Positions 27,932 to 35,280 of a stretch of DNA of 64,000 nucleotides are shown here, piece by piece. The DNA is from Halobellus rufus (lineage in GTDB: Archaea > Halobacteriota > Halobacteria > Halobacteriales > Haloferacaceae), in contig NZ_BBJO01000006.1 of assembly GCF_000739575.1 (NCBI RefSeq), positions 1 through 64,000 on the forward strand. The letters are read 5' to 3'. The notes beneath the pieces are model-generated. The model did not search any database, was not told where the DNA came from, and saw only the letters and a list, made by a program, of their open reading frames with translations. The position numbers were made by a program, and so were the translations under genes. How positions within the stretch are numbered: the stretch's first letter is position 1; each line of letters begins with the position of its first letter.

Positions 27932-29746
27932 CTATTCGTCGCCGTCGCCGACGCCGTCCGCCCCGTCCGTGCGAACCGACGGCTCCGTCCCCGACGACTC
28001 CGAGACGAACGCTTCGATGAGCTTTCGCTCCCCCGAACGCAGGTGTTCGTGAAACGTCGGTGCCGCGATGCCGAGCGACTCGGCGACCTCTTCGGCGGTG
28101 GAGCCCCGCGGCCACTCGAAGTACCCCGAGGCGTGGGCCGCCTCGATGACCTCTCGCTGCCGAGCCGTCAGTTTCTCCTCGAGCTGGCGGCGGAACGACG
28201 ACGTCGACTGGACGGCGTCTTCGACCTCACGCTTCGCGACGATCGAGATGTCGGGATAGGAGGATTGGACCGCGTCGGTGAGCGCTCTGAGGTCGGCTTT
28301 CGGCGGGACTCTGACCACCATCGTGCCGACGCCGTCGGTCGCCGACAGCGACTCGATCGTCGCGCCGAGTTCGACCAGCGTGACCACGACGGACGCGCCG
28401 GTCAAGCGGAACTCGAACAGCGTCTCGTCGCCCTCCTCGGAGACGGTGCGCGCGTTCACGACCACGTCCAGCGGCGTGACGGTCGAGAGCACCGGCGACG
28501 GATCGACCCCCTCGATGGCGACGTAACAGGAGACGACGCCCGCGTCGGTGAGGGTCGTCCCGTCGAGGCGGACCGTCGTCTCGAACTCCAGGGAGAGGTC
28601 GACCAGCAGGTCCCGGGTGTCGGCGTGATCGAACTCCAGTTCGATCGCCGTCTCGCCCTGGAGGAGTTGCTTCGACTCCGCGGCGTTGATCTCGTGGCCG
28701 ATCCGCTCGGCGATCTCCCCGAGCATCGACTCCTCCTCGTCGGTGGGGGCACCGGGCACGTAGGCGGCCAACGCACCGTAGACGGTGTCGCCGTAACTGA
28801 TCGGCGCGGCGACGAGGCTCCGTTCGCCGCCTGTCGGGTCCGGGGCCGACAACGCGGCGTTCGCGTGAGCTTCGGGCACGGCCGTCGTCCGCACTGCCCG
28901 GGTGTCGATCGCGGATCGAACGGCCTCCGACGGCGTCGTCCAGTCGACTTGTTCCTCGTCGGCGTCGGCGAGGGGATCGGCGATCGAGTCGCCGCTCGCC
29001 TCGCAGGAGACGGTGTCGACGACGTCGTTGTACTTCGCCATCCACACCCCCTCGTACGGCGAGTTCTCGAACGAGTCACAGACCGTCCGCGCGATGTCCG
29101 CTCTCGTCGTCGCGTCGACCAGCGATCGGTCGAGCTCCCGGAGGAACTCGTTGGTCCGCTTGATCCGAGAGAGCTGGCGTTCCCGGGTCCGGATCTCGGA
29201 CTCGCGCTCGTCTCTGAGTTCGCGGACGCGTTCGGTCAACTCGTCGAGCGCCTCGGGGTCGCGGAGTTCGTCGATGTTGCGGTCGTCGAGCACCGCCTCC
29301 GTCGACGCCAGCGCGAAGTACTCCCGGACGCGGTCGTCGAACTCCGAGCGGACCAGTAGCTCCTCGACGGCGTCCCTGACGCCCGCCTCGTCGACGGGTT
29401 TGACCAGGTACTCGTCGAACGGCATCTCGACGATGTCGGTGTCGGGTTCGACTGCGGTCATCATCGCGATCCGGCAGTCGAACCCCCGCTCGTCGATCTC
29501 CTCGAGGACCTCGTCGCCGGAGAGGTCCGGCATCCGCCTGTCGAGCAGAACGACGTCGACCTCGTCGTCGAGTCGGTCGAGCGCCTCCCGACCGCCGTAG
29601 GCGACCCGCACCTCGTAGTCGTCGCGCAGCCAGTACTCGCAGGTGTCCGCGAGGTCCCTGTCGTCGTCGACGACGAGGACGACCGGCTCCTCGGCCGACG
29701 CTGTCGGCCCCGGTGCCGCGTCGTCCGTCGTTCCGTCGGCAGACAT
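27932..29746 (-). CDS. HalX receiver - GAF - bacterio-opsin-activator (HTH-10) regulator
   Basis: A 604-residue transcription regulator. Residues about 20-135 are a response-regulator receiver (VVDDDRDLAD, phospho-Asp in VVLLDRRMPDLSG, KPV). A HalX helical region follows (about 140-210), then a GAF-type sensor (about 220-370). A BAT-type beta domain comes next and a C-terminal HTH-10 DNA-binding domain (LTARQREVIEAAHASGYFEW, GSTAEEVAESLGIAAPTFHE). HTH-10 proteins control opsin, gas vesicle and anaerobic genes in haloarchaea. The start is ATG 29746, preceded on its strand by TATA GCTATTTGTC (29776-29785). The inverted repeat at 29823-29840 lies upstream of its own promoter, so autoregulation is possible. 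Confidence 0.9.
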   Translation of the reverse strand: MSADGTTDDAAPGPTASAEEPVVLVVDDDRDLADTCEYWLRDDYEVRVAYGGREALDRLDDEVDVVLLDRRMPDLSGDEVLEEIDERGFDCRIAMMTAVEPDTDIVEMPFDEYLVKPVDEAGVRDAVEELLVRSEFDDRVREYFALASTEAVLDDRNIDELRDPEALDELTERVRELRDERESEIRTRERQLSRIKRTNEFLRELDRSLVDATTRADIARTVCDSFENSPYEGVWMAKYNDVVDTVSCEASGDSIADPLADADEEQVDWTTPSEAVRSAIDTRAVRTTAVPEAHANAALSAPDPTGGERSLVAAPISYGDTVYGALAAYVPGAPTDEEESMLGEIAERIGHEINAAESKQLLQGETAIELEFDHADTRDLLVDLSLEFETTVRLDGTTLTDAGVVSCYVAIEGVDPSPVLSTVTPLDVVVNARTVSEEGDETLFEFRLTGASVVVTLVELGATIESLSATDGVGTMVVRVPPKADLRALTDAVQSSYPDISIVAKREVEDAVQSTSSFRRQLEEKLTARQREVIEAAHASGYFEWPRGSTAEEVAESLGIAAPTFHEHLRSGERKLIEAFVSESSGTEPSVRTDGADGVGDGDE

Positions 29747-29775
29747 TCGTGCTACCGAGAGGGTGCGAGTCCACA

Positions 29776-29785
29776 GACAAATAGC
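29776..29785 (-). promoter_or_regulatory. TATA element for the HalX/HTH-10 regulator
   Basis: GCTATTTGTC on the minus strand lies 30-39 bases before the ATG at 29746. Confidence 0.6.
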
Positions 29786-29822
29786 TGCCCCTCGCGGCGG
29801 TGAGCCACCGCTCGTCCGCGCC

Positions 29823-29840
29823 ACCCTAACGACGTAGGGT
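29823..29840. promoter_or_regulatory. inverted repeat ACCCTA-N6-TAGGGT (copy 2)
   Basis: ACCCTA-ACGACG-TAGGGT lies between the divergent regulator gene (its TATA begins 37 bases away) and the zinc-finger gene at 29914. It has the same half-sites and spacing as 27614-27631. Confidence 0.55.
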
Positions 29841-29913
29841 ACCGTGTTAGGCCCGCAGCCCCCGTTCACGAAACTGGCTATGATCGACCGAACCGGCGTC
29901 GAGGTGGAGGCCC

Positions 29914-30078
29914 GTGCCTGAGTGCCAGAACTGCGGCTCGTTCGTCTCTCGTGACTACGTTCGAGTGTTCGCCCCCGAGGGCGTCGATAACGCGCGGGTG
30001 TGCCCCCACTGCGAGGACATGATCCGGGAGGGTGCCGCCGTTCGCGACGCCCGCTCGCGACGCGTTTCGTCGCTGTAG
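29914..30078 (+). CDS. 54-residue zinc-finger protein (DUF7563-like)
   Basis: GTG 29914 to TAG 30076 encodes 54 residues with CQNC and CPHC, a zinc ribbon, and an Arg/Ser-rich tail (VRDARSRRVSSL). From memory it matches haloarchaeal family DUF7563 (MPECQNCGSFV start), which is uniform in length. It is divergent from the HalX/HTH-10 regulator. The inverted repeat 29823-29840 is 73 bases upstream. No function is known; many such haloarchaeal zinc microproteins affect stress or biofilm traits. Confidence 0.75.
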   Translation: MPECQNCGSFVSRDYVRVFAPEGVDNARVCPHCEDMIREGAAVRDARSRRVSSL

Positions 30079-30224
30079 CCACTCGTCGTCACACGCGACA
30101 CCGACGCTCGGGCTCCCCCTTCCGAGCGTTTCACCCTCAGCGTACAGCCACCGAGCCACAGCACCCGTCGTCGACCCTTCTCGCGACCGCCAACCTACAA
30201 GGTGATGCCGCTGGACCGGGGGAT

Positions 30225-31967
30225 ATGCGACTGGAGGACTACTGGGGCGTCGGCCCGAAGACCAGCGAGAAGCTTCGGGAGGAACTCGGCGTCGAACGCG
30301 CCGTCGAGGCCATCGAGAGCGCCGACATCCGAGCGCTCGCCGATGCCGGGATCCCCCGCGGGCGCGCCGTTCGGATCCTGCGGCGGGCCAACGGCGCGGC
30401 TGGCATCGACACGCTCGGGACGCGGGACGCGCGCGACGTCTACGACGAGTTGCTCGCGCTGGCGAGCGAGCACGCGCTCACGGCGCACGCCGCCGACCGG
30501 ATCCGCGTCCTGACGCCGCTGACCGCGGTCGAGGAGCGGGCCGATCGACTGGACCGCGTGCTCGCTGCCCGCGACGCGTGGGTCGGGCTCACCGACGAGG
30601 ACCGAGAGGCGGTTCGCTCGGCGTTCGAGGCGTACGACGACGCCGGGGGAAGCGACCGCGCGGCCGTCGAGACGGCGCTGTCGCTCCGCGCGGCTGGCCT
30701 CCGTGGCGGGACGTTCGAGGCGCTCGACGACCTCGACGACGAGTCGTTAGAGCGCGCGGCGAACGCGCTGGGAACCGTCGCCGACGACGGGACCGTCGAA
30801 GCCGGTGCGGACGACGAACTGGACCGGTTGCGCGAGCGACGCGACGCCGTCGCCGAGTTGGAGTCGGGCGCGCTCGACGTCCTCGAATCCGTCCGCGAGC
30901 GCGGCGTCCGAAGCTTCGAGGAGTTCCGCGCCGCGTTCGTCGAGTACGTCGCGAGCGAGACCGACGTGCGCCGCGGACGCGTCGAGTCGACCGTCGCCGA
31001 CGACGCCCGCGACGAGGCCGACTTCGTCTCGACGTCGTTGCGGTCGCTCCTCTCGGAGTTCGAGGCCGAGGTTGAGTCGCGCGAGGCGGCCGTCGCCGAG
31101 GAGCTTCGCGAGTCGATCGACTCGGCGAGGGCCGACGTCGAGGTCGCCATCGACGCGGTCTCCGACATCGCCTTCGAGCTCTCTTTGGGGCGCTTCGCGG
31201 CCGAGCACGACCTCAACCGCCCCCACCTCGTCGAAGACGGGCTCGCGGTGTCGCGGGCGCGGAACCTCACGCTGTCGGGAGAGGTCCAGCCGGTGACCTA
31301 CGCGGTCGGATCCCACGACGTCGACGGGGAACCGGCCCCGCCGTCCGGCGACCGGGTCGCCGTCCTCACCGGGGCGAACTCCGGGGGGAAGACGACGCTC
31401 CTGGAGACGCTCGCGCAGGTCGTCCTCCTCGCGTCGATGGGGCTCCCGGTCCCCGCCGACCGCGCCGACGTCGGGCAGTTCGACACGGTGGTGTTCCACC
31501 GTCGACACGCCAGCTTCAACGCCGGCGTGTTGGAGTCGACGCTGAAGTCGATCGTCCCGCCGCTGTCGACCGGCGATCGGACGCTGATGCTCGTCGACGA
31601 GTTCGAGGCGATCACCGAACCCGGGCGAGCGGCGGACCTGCTGAACGGGCTCGTGGACCTGACGGTCGACCGCGGCGCGCTCGGAGTGTACGTCACCCAC
31701 CTCGCGGACGACCTCAGCCCGCTCCCGCCGGAGGCACGGATCGACGGCATCTTCGCCGAGGGGCTCACCGAGGACCTGTCGCTACAGGTGGACTACCAGC
31801 CGCGGTTCGGAACCGTCGGCAAGTCGACGCCGGAGTTCATCGTCTCCCGCCTCGTCGCGAACGCCCGCGACCGCGCGGAGCGGCGCGGCTTCGAGGCCCT
31901 CGCGCACGCCGTCGGCGAGGAGGCGGTACAGCGGACGCTCTCGGACGCCCAGTGGTTCGAGGAGTGA
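30225..31967 (+). CDS. MutS-family ATPase with N-terminal helix-hairpin-helix
   Basis: A 580-residue protein. The first 60 residues are a helix-hairpin-helix DNA-binding unit (YWGVGPKTSEKLREELGVE, AGIPRGRAVRILRRANG). A long helical lever region follows, then the MutS ATPase: Walker A LTGANSGGKTTLLETL and Walker B LMLVDEFEAITEPGR, with THLADDL as the final conserved His segment. The mismatch-recognition domain I of MutS1 is missing. This fits the archaeal MutS5 / MutS2-like group, whose members probably act in recombination or on unusual DNA structures and not in mismatch repair. The start MRLEDYWGVG is set by the HhH homology. Confidence 0.88.
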   Translation: MRLEDYWGVGPKTSEKLREELGVERAVEAIESADIRALADAGIPRGRAVRILRRANGAAGIDTLGTRDARDVYDELLALASEHALTAHAADRIRVLTPLTAVEERADRLDRVLAARDAWVGLTDEDREAVRSAFEAYDDAGGSDRAAVETALSLRAAGLRGGTFEALDDLDDESLERAANALGTVADDGTVEAGADDELDRLRERRDAVAELESGALDVLESVRERGVRSFEEFRAAFVEYVASETDVRRGRVESTVADDARDEADFVSTSLRSLLSEFEAEVESREAAVAEELRESIDSARADVEVAIDAVSDIAFELSLGRFAAEHDLNRPHLVEDGLAVSRARNLTLSGEVQPVTYAVGSHDVDGEPAPPSGDRVAVLTGANSGGKTTLLETLAQVVLLASMGLPVPADRADVGQFDTVVFHRRHASFNAGVLESTLKSIVPPLSTGDRTLMLVDEFEAITEPGRAADLLNGLVDLTVDRGALGVYVTHLADDLSPLPPEARIDGIFAEGLTEDLSLQVDYQPRFGTVGKSTPEFIVSRLVANARDRAERRGFEALAHAVGEEAVQRTLSDAQWFEE

Positions 31968-32091
31968 GCGGGCGGGGCTCTCGTCGTCACTGGCCGGACG
32001 TGGCGAACAGTCGGAAGCGGTCGGGTCGCGGTGGGACGGCGGACCGACGCGGGGGGTCTCTCAGCGCACGCGACCTCTGGCCCCGCGTTCG

Positions 32092-32099
32092 TATATAAA
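32092..32099 (+). promoter_or_regulatory. strong TATA element upstream of the DUF2249 gene
   Basis: TATATAAA lies 67-74 bases before ATG 32166 and upstream of the CGAA-type palindrome. It may be a second, constitutive promoter beside the activator-dependent one. Confidence 0.5.
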
Positions 32100-32115
32100 C
32101 CCCCGCACGGGCGAA

Positions 32116-32127
32116 CGAACATCATCG
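32116..32127. promoter_or_regulatory. NarO-like site 1 (CGAACATCATCG)
   Basis: One mismatch from CGAA-N4-TTCG. It ends 38 bases before ATG 32166, the same spacing as the four related sites at 32739, 32793, 34873 and 35281. Placed just upstream of a weak TATA, as for an activator. Confidence 0.55.
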
Positions 32128-32165
32128 GGAAAACGGGTATCGAAACGCGGTGCGATCATCTCCGT

Positions 32166-32453
32166 ATGAGTACGGACACTCCCGACAACAGTGGGGCGGA
32201 CACGCCCGACAGGGGTACGGCAGACGTGATCGACGGCGAGACGCGCGAGTTGGACGCCCGGGAGATCGACGGCGAGCCCTTCGGCGAGATTATGGGCGCG
32301 CTCGACGCGCTTCCGGCGGACGAGACGCTCGTCCTCGTCAACAGCTTCGAGCCCGAACCGCTCTACGCCGTGCTCGAACGCCGCGGCTTCGACTACGAGA
32401 CGTCTCGGCGGTCCGACGACGAGTGGCGGGTGTCGATCACGAGCTCCAGATGA
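32166..32453 (+). CDS. DUF2249 domain protein
   Basis: A 95-residue protein: a disordered acidic start of about 35 residues (STDTPDNSGADTPDRG), then the DUF2249 core. That core is ELDAREIDGEPFGEIMGALD, ADETLVLVNSFEPEPLYAVL and RRGFDYETSRRSDDEWRVSI. DUF2249 is a small alpha/beta domain with a SirA/TusA-like look, often found beside denitrification, hemerythrin or nitric-oxide genes. The function is not proven. Its 3' end overlaps by 17 bases that of the convergent second DUF2249 gene. A NarO-like site sits 38 bases before the start. Confidence 0.88.
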   Translation: MSTDTPDNSGADTPDRGTADVIDGETRELDAREIDGEPFGEIMGALDALPADETLVLVNSFEPEPLYAVLERRGFDYETSRRSDDEWRVSITSSR

Positions 32454-32700
32454 CCGTCACGACTGCCTCGTCGGTCTCGACGGTCTCGTACTCGTACCCG
32501 CGATCCGCCAGTCTTGGGTACAGGTGTTGCGGCGCGCGGTCGTTCACCTGAACCAAGACGGTGTCCGAATCGAGTTCGACCAGCCGTTCGAGCGTGTTCT
32601 GCAGCGGTTGGGGCGGCGGGAGGTCGCGCGCGTCCAACAGCTCTCGGGGGGCGTCCGTCGGTGCAGCGCTCTCCGCGACGAAACCGGCGGTTTCGACCAT
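32437..32700 (-). CDS. DUF2249 domain protein (second copy)
   Basis: An 87-residue DUF2249 protein: LLDARDLPPPQPLQNTLERL, then LDSDTVLVQVNDRAPQHLYP and LADRGYEYETVETDEAVVTV. It is related to, but clearly different from, the convergent gene 32166-32453 and overlaps its stop by 17 bases. A NarO-like site (CGAAGATGTTCG on the plus strand, 32739-32750) ends 38 bases before its ATG. The PPP-Q segment matches DUF2249 members that accompany nitrite/nitric-oxide enzymes; its biochemical job is unknown. Confidence 0.88.
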   Translation of the reverse strand: MVETAGFVAESAAPTDAPRELLDARDLPPPQPLQNTLERLVELDSDTVLVQVNDRAPQHLYPRLADRGYEYETVETDEAVVTVIWSS

Positions 32701-32738
32701 ACGAGGGTGTACGCCTCCGTCGGTTCAGACTGTTTTCC

Positions 32739-32750
32739 CGAAGATGTTCG
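32739..32750. promoter_or_regulatory. NarO-like site 2 (CGAAGATGTTCG)
   Basis: Exact CGAA-N4-TTCG match, 38 bases upstream of the minus-strand DUF2249 start at 32700. Confidence 0.65.
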
Positions 32751-32792
32751 TCCGCCCGACGCGAACCGCGACCGATCGACGAGACGGGTCCG

Positions 32793-32804
32793 CGAACGTG
32801 TTCG
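32793..32804. promoter_or_regulatory. NarO-like site 3 (CGAACGTGTTCG)
   Basis: Inverted repeat CGAAC-GT-GTTCG, 38 bases upstream of ATG 32843 of the His-rich membrane protein. Sites 2 and 3 form a 66-base divergent control region. Confidence 0.7.
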
Positions 32805-32842
32805 GGAGTAGCAGGAGGTGGCCGGGCCACGTTGTCCGACGT

Positions 32843-34213
32843 ATGAGCGTCGTTCCAGGGAACCTCGACACCGACCGACAACCGCCGATGACGGTCCCTC
32901 TCCAGCACTTCGTCGTCGGGCTCGGATTTCTGCTCGCGGGGGCACTCGTCGGCATCGGCTCCGTGCTCGACGTGGCGGTCGGCCTCGCGACTCTCGCGCA
33001 CGTACATCTCCTCTTGGCCGGGTGGGTCTGCCTCACGATCATGGGCGCGATGACGCAGTTCGTCCCCGTCTGGTCGGGCACGCGGCTCCACTCCCGGCGC
33101 CTCTCGACCCTGCAGTTGTGGCTGGTCACAGTCGGGCTGCTCGGGTTCGCCGCCGGTCTCCTCACCGGAACCCTGACCGCGCTCCCGGTGTTCGGCGGCG
33201 TCCTGCTTCTGGGGTTCTGGACGTTCGTCTACAACGTCGGGCGGACTCTCTGGTCGCTCCCCGCCTACGACGTGACGGAGCGTCACTTCGCGCTCGCGCT
33301 CGGCTTCTTCCTCGTCCTGACCGCGCTCGGGTTTCTCCTCGCGCTGGACTTCGTCGTCCCCGTGTTCGCACCGCTCTCGATCGGACGTGCGGCCGTGATT
33401 CAGAGCCACGCGACGCTCGCCGTCTTCGGGGCCGTGCTCACGACCATCGTGGGCGCGCTCTACCAACTCGCGACGATGTTCACCCAGACGGAGCTCCGCG
33501 GGATCGACGTCCGGTTGCGTCGGATCGAGGAGGTGGGGTATCCCCTCGGCGTCGCCCTCCTGGCGACTGGTCGGCTGGTCGGTTCGGGCGCGACCGCCCG
33601 CGTCGGCGGGCTGCTGGTCGCCGGCTCGCTCCTCGGATTCAGCGTCGTACTCGGACGGCGGCTCTACGAGACGCAGGTCGACTGGACGCCGATGCTCTCG
33701 CGGTACGCCGTCGTGGTCGGCGCGATGGCGCTCTGGGCAGTTCTCACCGTCTCGGCGTGGATCGCGGATCCGCTGGCACGAGACGCGCTCTTCGGCGCGC
33801 CGGGAACGGTCCATCTGCTCGTCTTGGGAGTCATCGGCTTCGTGGTCCTCGGCACGCTCTATCACGTCGTCCCGTTCATCGTCTGGGTCCACCGCTACAG
33901 CGACCTGCTGGGCTACGAGGCCGTTCCGATGATCGACGACCTCTACGACGACCGCGTCGCCGCCCTCGATTTCGCCTGTTTCGTGGGCGGGACGGGCCTC
34001 CTCGTCGCCGGCGACCTTCTCGACCTGCCCTCTGTGAGTGTCGCCGTCGGCGGCCTGCTCGTACTGTTCGGCGCGCTCGCCTTCAGCGCCAACCTCGCGG
34101 GGGTGCTCCACGAACACAGTCCGCACTCGCTGGTCGGGATCCTGTTCGGCACGTCGGCGGCGGACTCGGATCGATCCGCCTCGGAATCGGACGACACCGT
34201 CACCGAACAGTGA
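32843..34213 (+). CDS. His-rich 12-span membrane protein, possible haem protein
   Basis: A 456-residue protein with about 12 hydrophobic helices. Histidines sit inside or at the ends of several spans: TLAHVHLLLAGWVCLTIMGA, then IQSHATLAVFGAVLTTIVGA, TVHLLVLGVIGFVVLGTLYH and VWVHRY. This pattern, with H-x-G/A-rich helices, resembles NnrS and the subunit I fold of haem-copper oxidases / NO reductases. The full set of copper/haem ligands of a true oxidase is not obvious. It may bind haem or handle NO. ATG 32843 follows a NarO-like site by 38 bases. Expression with the DUF2249 genes under oxygen limitation is my inference. Confidence 0.8.
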   Translation: MSVVPGNLDTDRQPPMTVPLQHFVVGLGFLLAGALVGIGSVLDVAVGLATLAHVHLLLAGWVCLTIMGAMTQFVPVWSGTRLHSRRLSTLQLWLVTVGLLGFAAGLLTGTLTALPVFGGVLLLGFWTFVYNVGRTLWSLPAYDVTERHFALALGFFLVLTALGFLLALDFVVPVFAPLSIGRAAVIQSHATLAVFGAVLTTIVGALYQLATMFTQTELRGIDVRLRRIEEVGYPLGVALLATGRLVGSGATARVGGLLVAGSLLGFSVVLGRRLYETQVDWTPMLSRYAVVVGAMALWAVLTVSAWIADPLARDALFGAPGTVHLLVLGVIGFVVLGTLYHVVPFIVWVHRYSDLLGYEAVPMIDDLYDDRVAALDFACFVGGTGLLVAGDLLDLPSVSVAVGGLLVLFGALAFSANLAGVLHEHSPHSLVGILFGTSAADSDRSASESDDTVTEQ

Positions 34214-34214
34214 A

Positions 34215-34835
34215 TCAGAACGGCGCTTCGGGGCTGCGACGGCTCGCTCCGTCGTCCGCGTCGGTCCCTCCGCCGGACTCTGAGCCGGTCAGCCCCGGTC
34301 CGACCTGATCCGGATCGGTCTCACCTTCGGGGACGTGAGTGACCGACCCCGTCTCGAGGTACTGTTCGTCCAACTCCCGGAGCCGGTCGTTGATCCCGTC
34401 GCTCTGGTGGTGCATCTCGGCGGCTCGCACCCGAACGAGGTCGTAGTCGTGCCGGTCCGAGAGCCCGTTCCACGCCCGGAAGGCCCCGATAGTGAGCGTG
34501 TGCGTCTGCGGGCAGAACGGCGTCGTGGGCGTGAACTCCGCGCGGAGCACGGACGGATCGTCCGCCTCCTCCGCGTACCGGAACCCGGCGTTCGCGTGTC
34601 GGGTGTCGAGGTTCAAGCGCGCCAAGTTGTAGTTGAACGTCATGTCGTAGACTTTGCGCTCCTCGAATACGTCCCGCGAGATCCGATGAAATGCGACGTG
34701 ATCGTCGCCGGCGAGCACGCCGTGGCCGTCGAGGAACGCGCCCGGCTCGGGGAGGTGATCTGGCTCGAACTCACCGTACTCGTCGAAGAGTTCGTCGTCG
34801 CCACCGCCGCCGAAGGGAGAGGGGAATCCGACCAT
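34215..34835 (-). CDS. unnamed haloarchaeal protein of the putative NarO-like regulon
   Basis: A 206-residue soluble protein. It begins VGFPSPFGGGGDDELFDEYG and has a central segment FTPTTPFCPQTHTLTIGAFR, which recalls the T-x-T-x-P-x-C-P loop of MIP18/PaaD-type Fe-S assembly proteins. AAEMHHQSDGINDRLRELDE and an acidic tail follow. The lone Cys in the PFCPQTH motif could be an iron-sulphur or thiol site. I do not recognise a named family. It is convergent with the membrane protein gene (one base between the stops). Its start lies 37 bases from a NarO-like site. Confidence 0.75.
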   Translation of the reverse strand: MVGFPSPFGGGGDDELFDEYGEFEPDHLPEPGAFLDGHGVLAGDDHVAFHRISRDVFEERKVYDMTFNYNLARLNLDTRHANAGFRYAEEADDPSVLRAEFTPTTPFCPQTHTLTIGAFRAWNGLSDRHDYDLVRVRAAEMHHQSDGINDRLRELDEQYLETGSVTHVPEGETDPDQVGPGLTGSESGGGTDADDGASRRSPEAPF

Positions 34836-34872
34836 AGGGGACCTACGGACGAATCCGACCTATGGCTACTCC

Positions 34873-34884
34873 CGGATATGTTCG
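34873..34884. promoter_or_regulatory. NarO-like site 4 (CGGATATGTTCG)
   Basis: One mismatch from CGAA-N4-TTCG, 37 bases upstream of the minus-strand start at 34835. Confidence 0.55.
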
Positions 34885-34918
34885 GGCGATTGGCGGACCC
34901 GACGGTGAGCGCTGAGAG

Positions 34919-35239
34919 TCAAGCCAGATACACGCGAGTGACGTGTCCCCCGCAGCCGCACTGCTGGACGTACTCCCAGCGCACGCCCTCTCCTGTCTCG
35001 GCCTCGAGCGCTTCGTAGAGGTACTCGGAGGGATGGCCGTGGTCGCCGTGCGTGACGAGGTTGACGTGGTTCCCAGCCACGGTGTGGTCGATCGCGTCGA
35101 GGGCCTGCGAGACCACGAGGTCGACGTCGGCGGCGTGCTGCGGCTTTTCGAGGTTCGCCGACCACGAGTTGTCGTGCATCCGGTCGGTGACTGGTTCGGC
35201 CTCGCCGTGTCCGTGATCGCGGTCCGCTGAGGTGCTCAT
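34919..35239 (-). CDS. CGCGG-type candidate radical-SAM-modified RiPP precursor
   Basis: A 106-residue protein beginning MSTSADRDHGHGEAEPVTDR. The body is RMHDNSWSANLEKPQHAAD, VNLVTHGDHGHPSEYLYEAL and EYVQQCGCGGHVTRVYLA at the C-terminus. I recognise this as the haloarchaeal family named for its CGCGG motif, described as a putative radical-SAM-modified peptide (RiPP) precursor. The Cys-Gly-Cys-Gly-Gly near the end is the expected modified core. No radical-SAM enzyme gene is in the window, so the maturase would be encoded elsewhere. The promoter has a perfect CGAA-N4-TTCG site directly before a TATA-like GTATTTGTCC. Confidence 0.8.
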   Translation of the reverse strand: MSTSADRDHGHGEAEPVTDRMHDNSWSANLEKPQHAADVDLVVSQALDAIDHTVAGNHVNLVTHGDHGHPSEYLYEALEAETGEGVRWEYVQQCGCGGHVTRVYLA

Positions 35240-35269
35240 CTCGTTCGGAGAGAGGGTTCGAGGAGTGAA

Positions 35270-35279
35270 AAGGACAAAT
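35270..35279 (-). promoter_or_regulatory. TATA-like element for the CGCGG gene
   Basis: GTATTTGTCC on the minus strand directly follows NarO-like site 5 and lies about 31-40 bases before the start codon. Confidence 0.55.
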
Positions 35280-35280
35280 A

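Noticed and set aside
32437..32453. The 17-base overlap of the DUF2249 genes as an annotation error
   Set aside because: Both proteins match the domain up to the overlap, so both frames look real.
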